From Sporosarcina sp. NCCP-2222 (GTDB lineage Bacteria > Bacillota > Bacilli > Bacillales_A > Planococcaceae): a stretch of 33,292 bases of DNA. Shown here piece by piece: positions 8,397 to 15,848 of this stretch. The position numbers were made by a program, and so were the translations under genes. Where the stretch lies: the NCBI RefSeq assembly GCF_023168145.1, contig NZ_BQYK01000009.1, forward strand, positions 74,358 through 107,649. The letters run 5' to 3'. How positions within the stretch are numbered: the stretch's first letter is position 1; each line of letters begins with the position of its first letter. The notes under the pieces were generated by a model. That model was given only the letters and a program-made list of their open reading frames with translations, did no database searches and was not told where the DNA came from.

Positions 8397-9908
8397 ATGA
8401 AAAACAAACGTTTATCTTCAAAAGCAATCGACGAAAGCGCAAAAGTGCTGCTCGTGCAAAAACATATGACGGATCAGGCTGTGCAGGTCGTCGGACAGAT
8501 TCAAACCGATTTGCAACAGCTGGGCGAATTGCAAAATGCGCAAAGTGACGCATTAGACGATTTACTGCTAAGAGCTGAACTACTGGCGAATGGGCAATCT
8601 TTTGAGCTTGGAATGACTCCTGAATTTGCTGAATTGAATTGGGACAGCTATGAACGACTCGATACTGTAAACACTACGGATCATGATGCGTGGAAGGACT
8701 TTCTCGATAAGATGGAAGGCTTTGCGGCTACTCGTGGAATTGATACACGACTAGATCCATTCGATCAGTTGTTAAGCACAAAGGAAAAAGCTGAACTTAC
8801 CCGCCAAATCCGAGAAGATTATAAAATGGCTTCCCCTAATTGTGATAAATACGACTATATCCTCGCCGCTTCTTGTGGGGCAGTCGCGGGTTTGATTGAC
8901 AGCTTTTTCGTAGGTATGCCAGGGGACAGCAAACTAGGAAACTGGACCGATCAGCAAGTGGATAACGTCGTTGTAAAGTTTGCGAAAACCGTCTGGCGTT
9001 CCGATAAAAACGGCGGTGCGCAGCTTCGGACGGAACCTGAAAATATAGCCCAAGCAATCGGATTTTTGGAACGAAAATTTAAAGTGAACTACGATGCTCG
9101 GTATGCAACGGACTTACATATGGGGGATGCAACACTGAACATGCGGCCGAGCGACCACCATCTAAAATCGTTGGGTCACTCGCCAGACATCATCGGACTC
9201 TTTTTCTCCATTCTGGACCAATTCACCGGAAAGACCAGCTTCATAGCTGATGGCCGTATCATTCGCCTTCAGCCAATCGAAGGATCAGATGCTTTTGAAC
9301 TGAGAGGCGGAAACTTTATCGCCAAGCTATACTGCGGATTTGCCAACTGGCTGGGCCACCTTATGTCAGACATTGCAGGCTCCAGCGGCACGAGAGGACA
9401 TATGGACGGAAGGCGCGGTGCCGGCATTCCGATTCCCTTCTACTCGCTATTCCAGTTATGCGATTTCGGCTCGATCCAAGTAAACGGCCAAAGTAAAACA
9501 TTCGCGGAGTTTTCAACCGCTGTTTTCGAATCGGGCTACGATGCCCGTTTCGGAATCACCATGGCGATTCCCGTCCTCTTCAACGAATTAGCCATCCGTC
9601 TTGCATGGGCACTCAAAAGCAAGTTTTATCATAAGAGAAGCTGGAAAGAATCCATACCGATTGGCAGCAAACCCGAACTACGTCGGATGCTCCTCGTCGG
9701 GCACGGCACCCTTTGCTTGCTGGACGGAACCGACGCAGCTATACGTTCAGGAGGCAATCCACTTCTGTTCGCCACACGGATTAATATGGTAGCCTGGTCG
9801 AGGTTAGCATTTAGCGGACTTCTTGAAGTACGCAGTCTGTATAAGGAAAAAGGGATTGATTTGCAGGCGCTTGAGAGGGATGAGAGTGGGAGCGGTTGTT
9901 TGGTGTAA
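8397..9908 (+). CDS. Uncharacterised partner protein of the PH/TerB protein
   Basis: About 503 residues, no signal peptide. I chose ATG 8397 rather than the in-frame upstream ATG 8352, because 8352 would overlap the preceding gene by 41 bases and the sequence AGGTGA sits just before 8397. The N-terminal 90 residues are helical. The core has conserved-looking blocks: AASCGAVAGLIDSFFVGMPGDS, LGNWTDQQVDN, SLGHSPDIIGLFFSILDQFTG, FANWLGHLMSDIAGSSG, GAGIPIPFYSLFQL and LLDGTDAAIRSGGN. Several blocks are mildly hydrophobic and may associate with membrane. From memory this family recurs as a hypothetical protein in both Firmicutes and Proteobacteria, but I know no assigned function or fold. Translational coupling to the PH/TerB gene suggests they act together. 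Confidence 0.7.
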   Translation: MKNKRLSSKAIDESAKVLLVQKHMTDQAVQVVGQIQTDLQQLGELQNAQSDALDDLLLRAELLANGQSFELGMTPEFAELNWDSYERLDTVNTTDHDAWKDFLDKMEGFAATRGIDTRLDPFDQLLSTKEKAELTRQIREDYKMASPNCDKYDYILAASCGAVAGLIDSFFVGMPGDSKLGNWTDQQVDNVVVKFAKTVWRSDKNGGAQLRTEPENIAQAIGFLERKFKVNYDARYATDLHMGDATLNMRPSDHHLKSLGHSPDIIGLFFSILDQFTGKTSFIADGRIIRLQPIEGSDAFELRGGNFIAKLYCGFANWLGHLMSDIAGSSGTRGHMDGRRGAGIPIPFYSLFQLCDFGSIQVNGQSKTFAEFSTAVFESGYDARFGITMAIPVLFNELAIRLAWALKSKFYHKRSWKESIPIGSKPELRRMLLVGHGTLCLLDGTDAAIRSGGNPLLFATRINMVAWSRLAFSGLLEVRSLYKEKGIDLQALERDESGSGCLV

Positions 9909-10269
9909 TTTGAAGGTCTTAAATATTCCCTGCCATTAGAGCTGTAACTGTCATTTTTGAGAGAATATTAAAACACCCTCTAAACAGTGAACCAGCGTAT
10001 TTGCAGTGCGATAGACCCCATGGAGGAGTGGAACGTTTCGATCGAGGAATTATCAACGGGCGTGCTTTTGCAGAACACGCCCGTGGTAATCCCTTTTTCC
10101 TTGTGAAAAGACTCTTCTTTATTTTAACGTTGCTAGACTAACGATATCGGCTTGGCTTCACTACTAATCTCAACTACTATCTCGGAAAATATTTAGAGCT
10201 TTTGCCAACCAAGTTAGTATTGTATATTTCATTATTTTCTACAATTTTGAATGGCCTCTACTCCCCTAT
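9909..10269. other. Intergenic gap between convergent genes
   Basis: 361 bases with no convincing ORF. It holds the hairpin at 10056-10084; nothing else recognised. Confidence 0.6.
10056..10084. terminator. Terminator between convergent genes
   Basis: GC-rich 9-bp inverted repeat ACGGGCGTG (10056-10064) with CACGCCCGT (10076-10084), 11-nt loop, followed on the + strand by GGTAATCCCTTTTTCC. It would end the 6719-9908 operon and perhaps the minus-strand CAP gene. Confidence 0.6.
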
Positions 10270-11514
10270 TTATTTTATCTCCCCAGCAGGGTCTGATTCT
10301 TTTCCAAACCAAACGTGTGCATAGTTCCCATGAATCCCGATACCCATCGTCGATAAATTGGACCACGCCCCATCACCAATGATAACATTATTATGCCCAG
10401 ACGATCCCTGCCATGCTTTAAGGGCGACGGAAGGGCTCATTTCTGCACTATAATAAACTGAAATTTCATAGCCATTTCCCGGATAGCTCGTTAGTTCTCT
10501 TGGCTTGTCCCACATGCGTTTCGCGTACTCATGATCCGGCGTATAACACACATCACTCCACTTCCCATTGCTGGACCAGCTGTGTAGGTTACATTTCACT
10601 CCCCGAACATCCACGTTTTTTTCTGGAGCGTATTGATTTGAGTCCACTACATGAGTGCGCGCCACCGTGGTCAATGATTTGGAGATCGGTAAAGGTTTAA
10701 GACCTAGTGAGATACGATAGTCATTTATCAACTTAGCGAGTTCTTTTTCTTTCTCCGTCAACGTTGCTGCATCAATTGCATAGTTGTCTTTCACTTGTGA
10801 CCCAGATGATACAGGTGCATCCCCTGTCAGCTCAGGTTCCCTTGCATTTGAAGTATCTTGAGAGTTGGATGGTTTAGATCCAGCGGGAAGTTTACTGGCA
10901 ATCAATGCTTCTTCCGTGAGAATTTGATTCTTCAATTTTGAAAGATTCGACGCAATCTGCCCGACTCTTCCTTTATTGGTAGTAAGACTATTACGAGACT
11001 TGGCAATGGCATTTCGATTTTGTTCTAGTTTCTTTTTAATTGCAGTGTATCGCTGGTTAATTCGTTCTCTTTCTTTTACAAGTGATTCTACTTTCGCTTG
11101 CAATTTTTTATAGTCTGTTTGCAGGGTAGCTAGTTCCCTTTGGTATTTTGCTCTTTGCTGTTTCGTTCCACTTGCTAACGCCTTGTTCTTTTTTCTATAC
11201 TCTTTAATTTTCAGATTCAGTGAAGATACTTGTTTTCTTTGGTCTGTCAATTTTGTTTGTACCGCGTCCAGTTCTACACGCACTTTTTGCGTGTCTAGCG
11301 AAATCGTCTTGCTTTCTCGCAGTAACGAATCGAGCTTGGATTGATCTTGTTCTAACTGTTGGGACAGTTTACGTTGCTCTGTTAGCAACTTTTGTTCTTC
11401 CTTTTTGTAGTTATCCAGCATATTTGCCGCCACTGTCGTTGATGGCGCCAGAAATCCAAGTGCTAGTAAGCTGAATATAAAAATCACAGTGGGTATTAAT
11501 CTACTTCGGTTCAT
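10270..11514 (-). CDS. Secreted coiled-coil protein with C-terminal CAP domain
   Basis: A 414-residue exported protein. The signal peptide (MNRSRLIPTVIFIFSLLALGFLAPS) is followed by a long coiled coil (residues about 33-205; KEEQKLLTEQRKLSQQLEQDQ and similar heptads). A short Ser/Pro-rich hinge leads to a CAP/SCP-PR1 domain (about 250-405) containing THVVDSN, CNLHSWS, YEISVYYS and SGHNNVII; the His and Glu residues correspond to the usual CAP cavity. Related bacterial proteins are secreted, sometimes wall-associated; biochemical activity is usually unknown. The coiled coil resembles the stalk of peptidoglycan hydrolase regulators, but no hydrolase domain is present. RBS AAAGGAGAGG precedes the ATG. 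Monocistronic, divergent from the VanZ-like gene. Confidence 0.85.
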   Translation of the reverse strand: MNRSRLIPTVIFIFSLLALGFLAPSTTVAANMLDNYKKEEQKLLTEQRKLSQQLEQDQSKLDSLLRESKTISLDTQKVRVELDAVQTKLTDQRKQVSSLNLKIKEYRKKNKALASGTKQQRAKYQRELATLQTDYKKLQAKVESLVKERERINQRYTAIKKKLEQNRNAIAKSRNSLTTNKGRVGQIASNLSKLKNQILTEEALIASKLPAGSKPSNSQDTSNAREPELTGDAPVSSGSQVKDNYAIDAATLTEKEKELAKLINDYRISLGLKPLPISKSLTTVARTHVVDSNQYAPEKNVDVRGVKCNLHSWSSNGKWSDVCYTPDHEYAKRMWDKPRELTSYPGNGYEISVYYSAEMSPSVALKAWQGSSGHNNVIIGDGAWSNLSTMGIGIHGNYAHVWFGKESDPAGEIK

Positions 11515-11828
11515 AATTTCCTCTCCTTTTAATTAATGAATATCAAGAAAATGAAGACACATCTGTTATCAATAGATAAACGGTCACTCAATGTGTAACA
11601 ATATGTAAATCAATCCAGTTATCCTTCCAATCATAATATACCATGAAAATTGAACTAAATAAATGGACCCAATTGGAATAGATTAGGGACTTTTCATTAT
11701 GAATCTAAGATTCCTTTTGAATGACGGGCTTCCAAATCCCAATGCGGCTGATCGTCCTTGCCATACTTCAATGTCAAGTCTTACATGTAGAATTTCAAAA
11801 ACATATTCAAATATGGTACAGTCACCTT
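11515..11828. other. Divergent promoter region, AT-rich
   Basis: Gap between the CAP-domain gene (-) and the VanZ-like gene (+). It must hold promoters for both, but I cannot pick convincing -35/-10 pairs. The (+) gene lacks a recognisable Shine-Dalgarno sequence. Confidence 0.5.
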
Positions 11829-12311
11829 ATGAAAAAATATTTATTCGTTTTAGCGATCCTCTTACTCCTCTTTTTATCATCCGGTCAATCGTATGAGCAG
11901 CAAACCATCGTTCCCACCCTGAAACAATGGCTTCCAAATAAACCACTGGAAGGCTTATTGTCTCATCTGCAAATCCCATATTGGGGCAGAATTGTCTCCA
12001 TCGAGGAGCGAGGCTATTATTACTTTGTCGAGTTTCTAGTGCGAAAAGCAGCCCACTTCTTTACGTTCGGACTTTTAGCGATTGGTGTTTATTTTGCTCT
12101 CCCGTCTTCTCGATTCCGAACTCTCTTTGCGCTCCTCGCCACGGCGTTTATTGCCATAGCGGATGAGTTTCACCAGTCGTTAACAGGTGGAAGAACCGCT
12201 TCGGGCTATGACGTTCTTTTAGATACAGCCGGCGCAGTCACATGCCTGGTCCTGCTTCATTTCGTACTGGTTGTTCAATCTTCCATACAGAAACAAAGAA
12301 AACCGCGTTAA
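11829..12311 (+). CDS. VanZ-like family membrane protein
   Basis: About 160 residues. The conserved VanZ-like signature is present: a helix with RKAAHFFTFGLLAIG, then ADEFHQSLTGGRTASGYDVLLDTAGA, matching the family pattern DEhHQ...PGR...D...DT.G. Four hydrophobic segments are visible. VanZ itself gives low-level teicoplanin resistance; most family members have no known role and none of the van cluster is nearby. I prefer ATG 11829 because MKKYLFVLAILLLLFL gives a clean first membrane helix; an in-frame ATG at 11721 would add 36 residues. Neither start has a good Shine-Dalgarno sequence. Confidence 0.8.
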   Translation: MKKYLFVLAILLLLFLSSGQSYEQQTIVPTLKQWLPNKPLEGLLSHLQIPYWGRIVSIEERGYYYFVEFLVRKAAHFFTFGLLAIGVYFALPSSRFRTLFALLATAFIAIADEFHQSLTGGRTASGYDVLLDTAGAVTCLVLLHFVLVVQSSIQKQRKPR

Positions 12312-12334
12312 CCCTCAGGGTTGCACGGTTTTCT
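12297..12334. terminator. Bidirectional terminator after VanZ-like gene
   Basis: AGAAAACCG (12297-12305) pairs with CGGTTTTCT (12326-12334), with an inner AACCC/GGGTT stem. It overlaps the stop codon of the VanZ-like gene. A-rich on one side and T-rich on the other, it can serve both convergent genes. Confidence 0.7.
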
Positions 12335-12361
12335 ATCGTTTGCTTTTTAGTTAAATATCAG

Positions 12362-13120
12362 TCATCTTACATTAATTTCAATAATCGAATCTGTCTCTTC
12401 CATTGATGGCAGAGTTTCTGCTTCTTCCTCTGGACGCAAAGATGGAGCTTCCGTTTCAACAACCTCTTGCTTTTCGTCTGTCCCATTAGTAGATCCGTCC
12501 TCAGGCTGCTCTTCTTCTTGTTTCGCATCGTCCGAAGGATCTGTTTCAGTTGGTTCTGTTTCTGGCTCAGTTGCTTCCTCCATGTCACCTGGATTTCCTT
12601 CTTGGCCCTCTCCCGGTTTTGGAACTGTTGGAATTGGCGTCGATGGTGTTGTAGTCGGTGTGCACACGCCAGCGGATCCACTCAACTGTTCCATCGCTTG
12701 CGCAAGGGTTGCGTCAAGATCAGATGAAATCTCAGCTTTTTTTGCTGTTGTGTCAATCTGTATATTCGCCATTAGACCCGCCGCGTAATCTTGAAGTTCC
12801 TTCACCCGCTTCGCTGTCTCTTCTTCTGTGTATCGAGCCAGTTCTTCCTCCGCTTTTTTCATCTCATCCTGTAAGGCCACTCTCAACTCTTCCATTAGCA
12901 GCTCTTTTTCACTAGTGATCGCATGCTCAAGCTGCTGAATGGATTCGGTCTTTTTCCCATGGAACCAGTTGGTCAGTAGACTCTGAATGTCCTGATTGGC
13001 CCATACTTTATTCATCCCACCTCCTAGTGCTACGGTAACTAGGAGGACAGCTAGTAGTAAAAGTACTTTTTTCAGGGTTTCGTTTGGCTTTTTCACTTTC
13101 CTCTTCCCTTTCATACCCAA
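12362..13120 (-). CDS. Exported helical protein with acidic tail (paralogue 1 of 3)
   Basis: 252 residues. A basic N-terminus (KGKRKVKKPNE) and hydrophobic segment (VLLLLAVLLVTVALGGG) form a signal peptide or anchor. It is followed by the motif SLLTNWFHGKKTESIQQLE, shared in form with the two genes upstream. Residues of about 60-150 are helical and Glu/Lys-rich (coiled coil). The C-terminal 100 residues are a Pro/Thr/Glu-rich low-complexity acidic tail with a single Cys (GVCTPTTTP). TTG 13120 is preferred, since GAGG lies 7 bases before it; the ATG at 13114 is the alternative. Last gene of a three-gene minus-strand cluster downstream of a response regulator. No known family recognised. Confidence 0.65.
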   Translation of the reverse strand: MGMKGKRKVKKPNETLKKVLLLLAVLLVTVALGGGMNKVWANQDIQSLLTNWFHGKKTESIQQLEHAITSEKELLMEELRVALQDEMKKAEEELARYTEEETAKRVKELQDYAAGLMANIQIDTTAKKAEISSDLDATLAQAMEQLSGSAGVCTPTTTPSTPIPTVPKPGEGQEGNPGDMEEATEPETEPTETDPSDDAKQEEEQPEDGSTNGTDEKQEVVETEAPSLRPEEEAETLPSMEETDSIIEINVR

Positions 13121-13157
13121 GAAGGACCCTCTTCATAGAAGGTCCCTCGTTTGGTGC

Positions 13158-13931
13158 TTACTTGTTGATTCCGTTGACTAATGCATCTAATTGCGCCTGC
13201 GCCTCAAGTAGAAGCTTTTTGCTAGTCATTGTTAGTTGTCTTTCTTGCTCTTTCACAAAGGCATCGTTTAACGCTGTTACCTTGACTCTGAGTTCCACAA
13301 TTTTCTTATCAATCATAGCTTTGATTTCTTCAATTGTTAGATCTGTTTCCTTATCCAATTTTGCTTGAAGATCCTCTTTTGCCCATCTGATTGTATCTTC
13401 CAAATCCTTCAGAGCAGCTGCCGTGGACGCTTTAACATCAGCTTCCATCTTTTCTCCCGCCACTTTACCTGCATCTCCTGCATGTTGTTTTAAATCACTC
13501 TCCGCAAATGCCAAAGCATCCTTTCCGGACTGCTCAATTAATCCATTGGCAAATTGGGCGAGGCTATCAAATTGGCCGCTTAAATATGTTTCAATATGTG
13601 CTTTTTGTTCCTTTATCGCATCAATATGTTTTTCGCTTTGCTCTTGAACACTTTTCTTGGTGACGTCTCCAACAAACTCACCTCTACTATTAATCTTGGA
13701 GGTCGCGTCTGCTTTTAAACCATTATATTCTGCAGTCAAGCCTTCAATTTTGCTATTACCATAGCTACCTACTTCTTCTGTTATCTTGTTACTCGCCTTG
13801 CCGAACTGCGCATCATACCAAGCCTTTAGATTCGCTCCTGCGTCTGTTGCTCCGAGTACTGCTCCTCCGCCTGCTACAAGTCCTACTACCAATGTTCCCG
13901 CGATTACTTTCCCTTTTGCTTTTTTCAACAT
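13158..13931 (-). CDS. Exported helical protein (paralogue 2 of 3)
   Basis: 257 residues. Signal peptide (KGKVIAGTLVVGLVAGGGAVLGA) followed by NLKAWYDAQFGKASNKI, the clearest copy of the motif shared by all three cluster members. The rest is almost entirely amphipathic helix rich in Ala, Lys, Glu and Asp (KIEGLTAEYNGLKADATSKI, LKQHAGDAGKVAGEKM), without Cys. This looks like a secreted or surface rod-like or apolipophorin-like protein. Good RBS AAAAAGGAG about 9 bases upstream. 37 bases separate it from the next gene. Not matched to a known family. Confidence 0.7.
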   Translation of the reverse strand: MLKKAKGKVIAGTLVVGLVAGGGAVLGATDAGANLKAWYDAQFGKASNKITEEVGSYGNSKIEGLTAEYNGLKADATSKINSRGEFVGDVTKKSVQEQSEKHIDAIKEQKAHIETYLSGQFDSLAQFANGLIEQSGKDALAFAESDLKQHAGDAGKVAGEKMEADVKASTAAALKDLEDTIRWAKEDLQAKLDKETDLTIEEIKAMIDKKIVELRVKVTALNDAFVKEQERQLTMTSKKLLLEAQAQLDALVNGINK

Positions 13932-13976
13932 GTAACTGTCTCCTTTTTCATCCGTTTTATTTGGTAAAACATTTGC

Positions 13977-14399
13977 TCACTCGCTTAATACTTCTTGGAG
14001 AATCGATTCGAATTCCAGTTGGATTTCTTCCTCGATATTCCGGTTTGTTACGTATTCTTCCAAAGTTTCATTGCTTAGTTCATCTCTTGTTGCGTTAAGG
14101 TCTTTGATCAGGGCATCCTTGTAATCTTCAATACCAGTCGTTGTGTCCCCAGTCGCCCTGTCACGTTGCATGGCAATTGCCGTTTCCAAGACCATATTCA
14201 GTTCCATTACAAACATGCGATTTTCACTAAGCATCCGGATCAACGCAGTCGCGGTTTCAGCTCCTACTCTTTCGCTCTTTTCTTTGAATGCTTTCTCGTA
14301 CCAGTCTGAAAGCATCTGAGCTGAGTTGGTATTTGCGTAAATTGTTCCAGCGCTTGCAAGAAAAATAATTGAAAGCAAAATAACGAACTTCTTTTTCAT
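13977..14399 (-). CDS. Small exported helical protein (paralogue 3 of 3)
   Basis: About 140 residues. Signal peptide MKKKFVILLSIIFLASAGTIYA, then MLSDWYEKAFKEKSERV, in register with the shared motif of its two neighbours. The remainder is helical and acidic, ending in LEFESILQEVLSE. I chose ATG 14399 with AAAGAGGTG about 6 bases before it; the GTG at 14408 overlaps that site. First gene of the three; 45 bases separate it from the second, so an operon is likely. Function unknown. Confidence 0.65.
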   Translation of the reverse strand: MKKKFVILLSIIFLASAGTIYANTNSAQMLSDWYEKAFKEKSERVGAETATALIRMLSENRMFVMELNMVLETAIAMQRDRATGDTTTGIEDYKDALIKDLNATRDELSNETLEEYVTNRNIEEEIQLEFESILQEVLSE

Positions 14400-14816
14400 G
14401 GAGTACACCTCTTTAGAAATAATCTGGCATAGATAAGATCTCCTCCAACTAGTTATTATCAGCCCCTACTTGTGTGCTTGGAACTATTTTTAGTATAGGA
14501 CGAATATAGAAGGACTTCCTCACTCTCAGGAATACTTTTCCATAACACTTTCTCTACTTCTTCTTCTACTTTAGTGAAAGATAAGTAAACTTTAGAACCA
14601 ACTATGTTAGAAATGATTACTTTTTCCGCAAGAAACAGTCCCTTACAACTAATTTATCTTGTACTCATGAAGGCTTTGAAATGAACTACTAAATAAGGGG
14701 AAAGATTATTACAAAAGGCTCATAGCGCTAACCACTCAAAAGTAAAAAGCGAGACTGCTATTCAGTATCTGAAATAGCAGTCTCGCTTCTAAAAGATAAG
14801 TTATAAGAGGAATTCC
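14400..14816. other. Leader region of the helical-protein cluster
   Basis: 417 bases without a gene. The right end holds the terminator of the response-regulator gene. On the minus strand TATACT at about 14498-14503 could be a -10 for the three-gene cluster, with no good -35, as expected if an activator is needed. No riboswitch is recognised. Confidence 0.45.
14747..14788 (-). terminator. Strong intrinsic terminator after response regulator
   Basis: Perfect 16-bp stem (14747-14762 with 14773-14788) and 10-nt loop; on the minus strand the stem is followed by TTTTACT. It separates the regulator gene from the three helical-protein genes, so the latter need their own promoter. Confidence 0.9.
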
Positions 14817-15452
14817 TTAATTCACAACATAACGGACGAGCCCCGTCGCATTTGCAAACAAAGCAGCTTGAGTCCGATCGGCCAAATTTAACTTGCCTAA
14901 CACTTGGCTAACATGTTTTTTCACCGTGTACTCCGTAATATATAGCATCTGGGAGATTTCTTTATTGGAAAGCCCTTTCCCCAGTTCAATCAGAACTTCT
15001 GTCTCCTTAGGCGTCAGTACATTGATCATAGAAACTCGCTCTGTTGGAACGCCGACCATTTGTTCCAAAATACGAGAATCATAATAAGTTCGTCCCTTGC
15101 CTATCATCTGTAAAGCATGTACCAACTCTTCCGGCAATGCTTCCTTGGAAATATAACTGGAAACCCCTAATTCTTTCGCCTTTTTAAAGCTTTCTTTGTC
15201 CGGAGTAGCTGTCAGGGCAATGAACTGGCAACAAGCACCTTGCTGTCGGACTTTTGCAATGAGATCTAGTCCTGACTCCATTCCTAAAATCAGATCAATA
15301 ATCGCTAAATCCGGCTGTGTGTCAGCAATTTTCATGATCGCTTCCTTCCCATTAGAAGCTTCCCCAACCACCTCGAATGCTTCCAGCTGCCCCAAGACCG
15401 CTGCCATTCCTCTTCGGACAACTGGATGATCATCCACAATGACTACTCTCAT
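14817..15452 (-). CDS. Orphan NarL/LuxR-family response regulator (copy 1)
   Basis: 211 residues. Receiver domain with the acidic pocket D7-D8, phosphoacceptor D53 (AIIDL), T81 and K103 (YISKE); then a LuxR-type helix-turn-helix (LTPKETEVLIELGKGLSNKEI ... YTVKKHVSQVLGKLNL). It should be a phosphorylation-responsive DNA-binding activator. No histidine kinase is nearby. It is a close paralogue of the regulator at 32179-32832: the receivers align without gaps to K103 and the recognition helices are nearly identical (VKKHVSQVLxKLNLxDRT). RBS GAGGTGA lies 7 bases before ATG. Its leader carries a c-di-GMP-II riboswitch. Likely targets are surface genes nearby, by inference. Confidence 0.9.
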   Translation of the reverse strand: MRVVIVDDHPVVRRGMAAVLGQLEAFEVVGEASNGKEAIMKIADTQPDLAIIDLILGMESGLDLIAKVRQQGACCQFIALTATPDKESFKKAKELGVSSYISKEALPEELVHALQMIGKGRTYYDSRILEQMVGVPTERVSMINVLTPKETEVLIELGKGLSNKEISQMLYITEYTVKKHVSQVLGKLNLADRTQAALFANATGLVRYVVN

Positions 15453-15525
15453 AGCACTATCACCTCAACTAAAATATTTTCAGCCAAACATAAAGAGCCC
15501 AATGGTACTTGGAAAAAATCCAAAT

Positions 15526-15608
15526 ACAATCAGGCCGGTTGCACCACTCACTCCATGCAACCCAGGTGCCCAGATGCGGGTTGCACTTCAACGTTTCCTT
15601 CACTATTA
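15526..15608 (-). ncRNA. Cyclic di-GMP-II riboswitch aptamer (copy 1)
   Basis: Read on the minus strand the leader contains, in order, GGAAAC (15598-15593), TGCAACCC (15585-15578), CTGGGCACCT, GGGTTGCA (15563-15556), GAGTGAGTG and GGTGCAACCGGCC (down to 15533). The two 8-mers form helix P2, and GCACC in its loop can pair with GGTGC to make the pseudoknot. This is the order and the conserved core (GGAAAC, UUGGGCACUUG, AGUxGUGCAACCGxCC) of the c-di-GMP-II class, as I remember it from the Clostridium acetobutylicum aptamer. A second copy at 32024-32118 has a different but still paired P2, that is, covariation. P1 is weak here. A hairpin downstream (15505-15527) has no U tract, so the expression platform and ON/OFF sense are unclear. 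Confidence 0.92.
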
Positions 15609-15621
15609 AGCTTGTACCATC

Positions 15622-15654
15622 AGTATACGGGATGAAATCAGAATATCCTGTCAG
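15622..15654 (-). promoter_or_regulatory. Promoter candidate for regulator copy 1
   Basis: On the minus strand CTGACA (15654-15649) and TATACT (15627-15622) are separated by 21 bases. Transcription would begin about 15 bases before the riboswitch. The identical hexamers with an identical 21-base gap occur upstream of the paralogous regulator (31988-32020). Confidence 0.55.
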
Positions 15655-15794
15655 CTACTGCGATTGGTCTGCTTCTAGTTTTGTTGGTTTGAATGCTATT
15701 TTGTCGTGCTTCGTCGTAAAACTGGTTGTGGATACGTTTTTCTGATTATTAGTGACGGTTGGGGCAGTATTGGTATGCGCAGAATAGTGAATAA

Positions 15795-15819
15795 GCTCAG
15801 CAGAGTCCTTCTGCTGAGC
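15795..15819 (-). terminator. Terminator of the B12 uptake operon
   Basis: GCTCAGCAG (15795-15803) pairs perfectly with CTGCTGAGC (15811-15819) around a 7-nt loop. It lies 30 bases after the ECF S-component stop; the downstream tract on the minus strand (TTATTCAC) is only mildly T-rich. Confidence 0.7.
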
Positions 15820-15848
15820 GGTTTGCTTACTACTTTCTCTACCTTCCG

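Larger units (their letters stand above)
15453..15848. other. Regulatory gap: riboswitch leader and ECF operon terminator
   Basis: 396 bases without a gene. From left to right: RBS of the regulator, a 9-bp hairpin at 15505-15527, the c-di-GMP-II aptamer, the promoter at 15622-15654, about 140 bases with nothing recognised, and the terminator of the B12 operon. Confidence 0.7.

Noticed and set aside
11829..12311. Glycopeptide resistance locus because of the VanZ-like protein
   Set aside because: No vanA/B, vanH, vanX, vanR or vanS homologue is nearby; VanZ-like proteins are common and mostly unrelated to resistance.
13124..13145. Hairpin GGACC/GGTCC between two helical-protein genes as terminator
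   Set aside because: The stem is only 5 bp with a 12-nt loop and no U tract.
15426..15745. Small (+) open frames over the regulator leader
   Set aside because: They cross the riboswitch and promoter of the minus-strand regulator and have no RBS.
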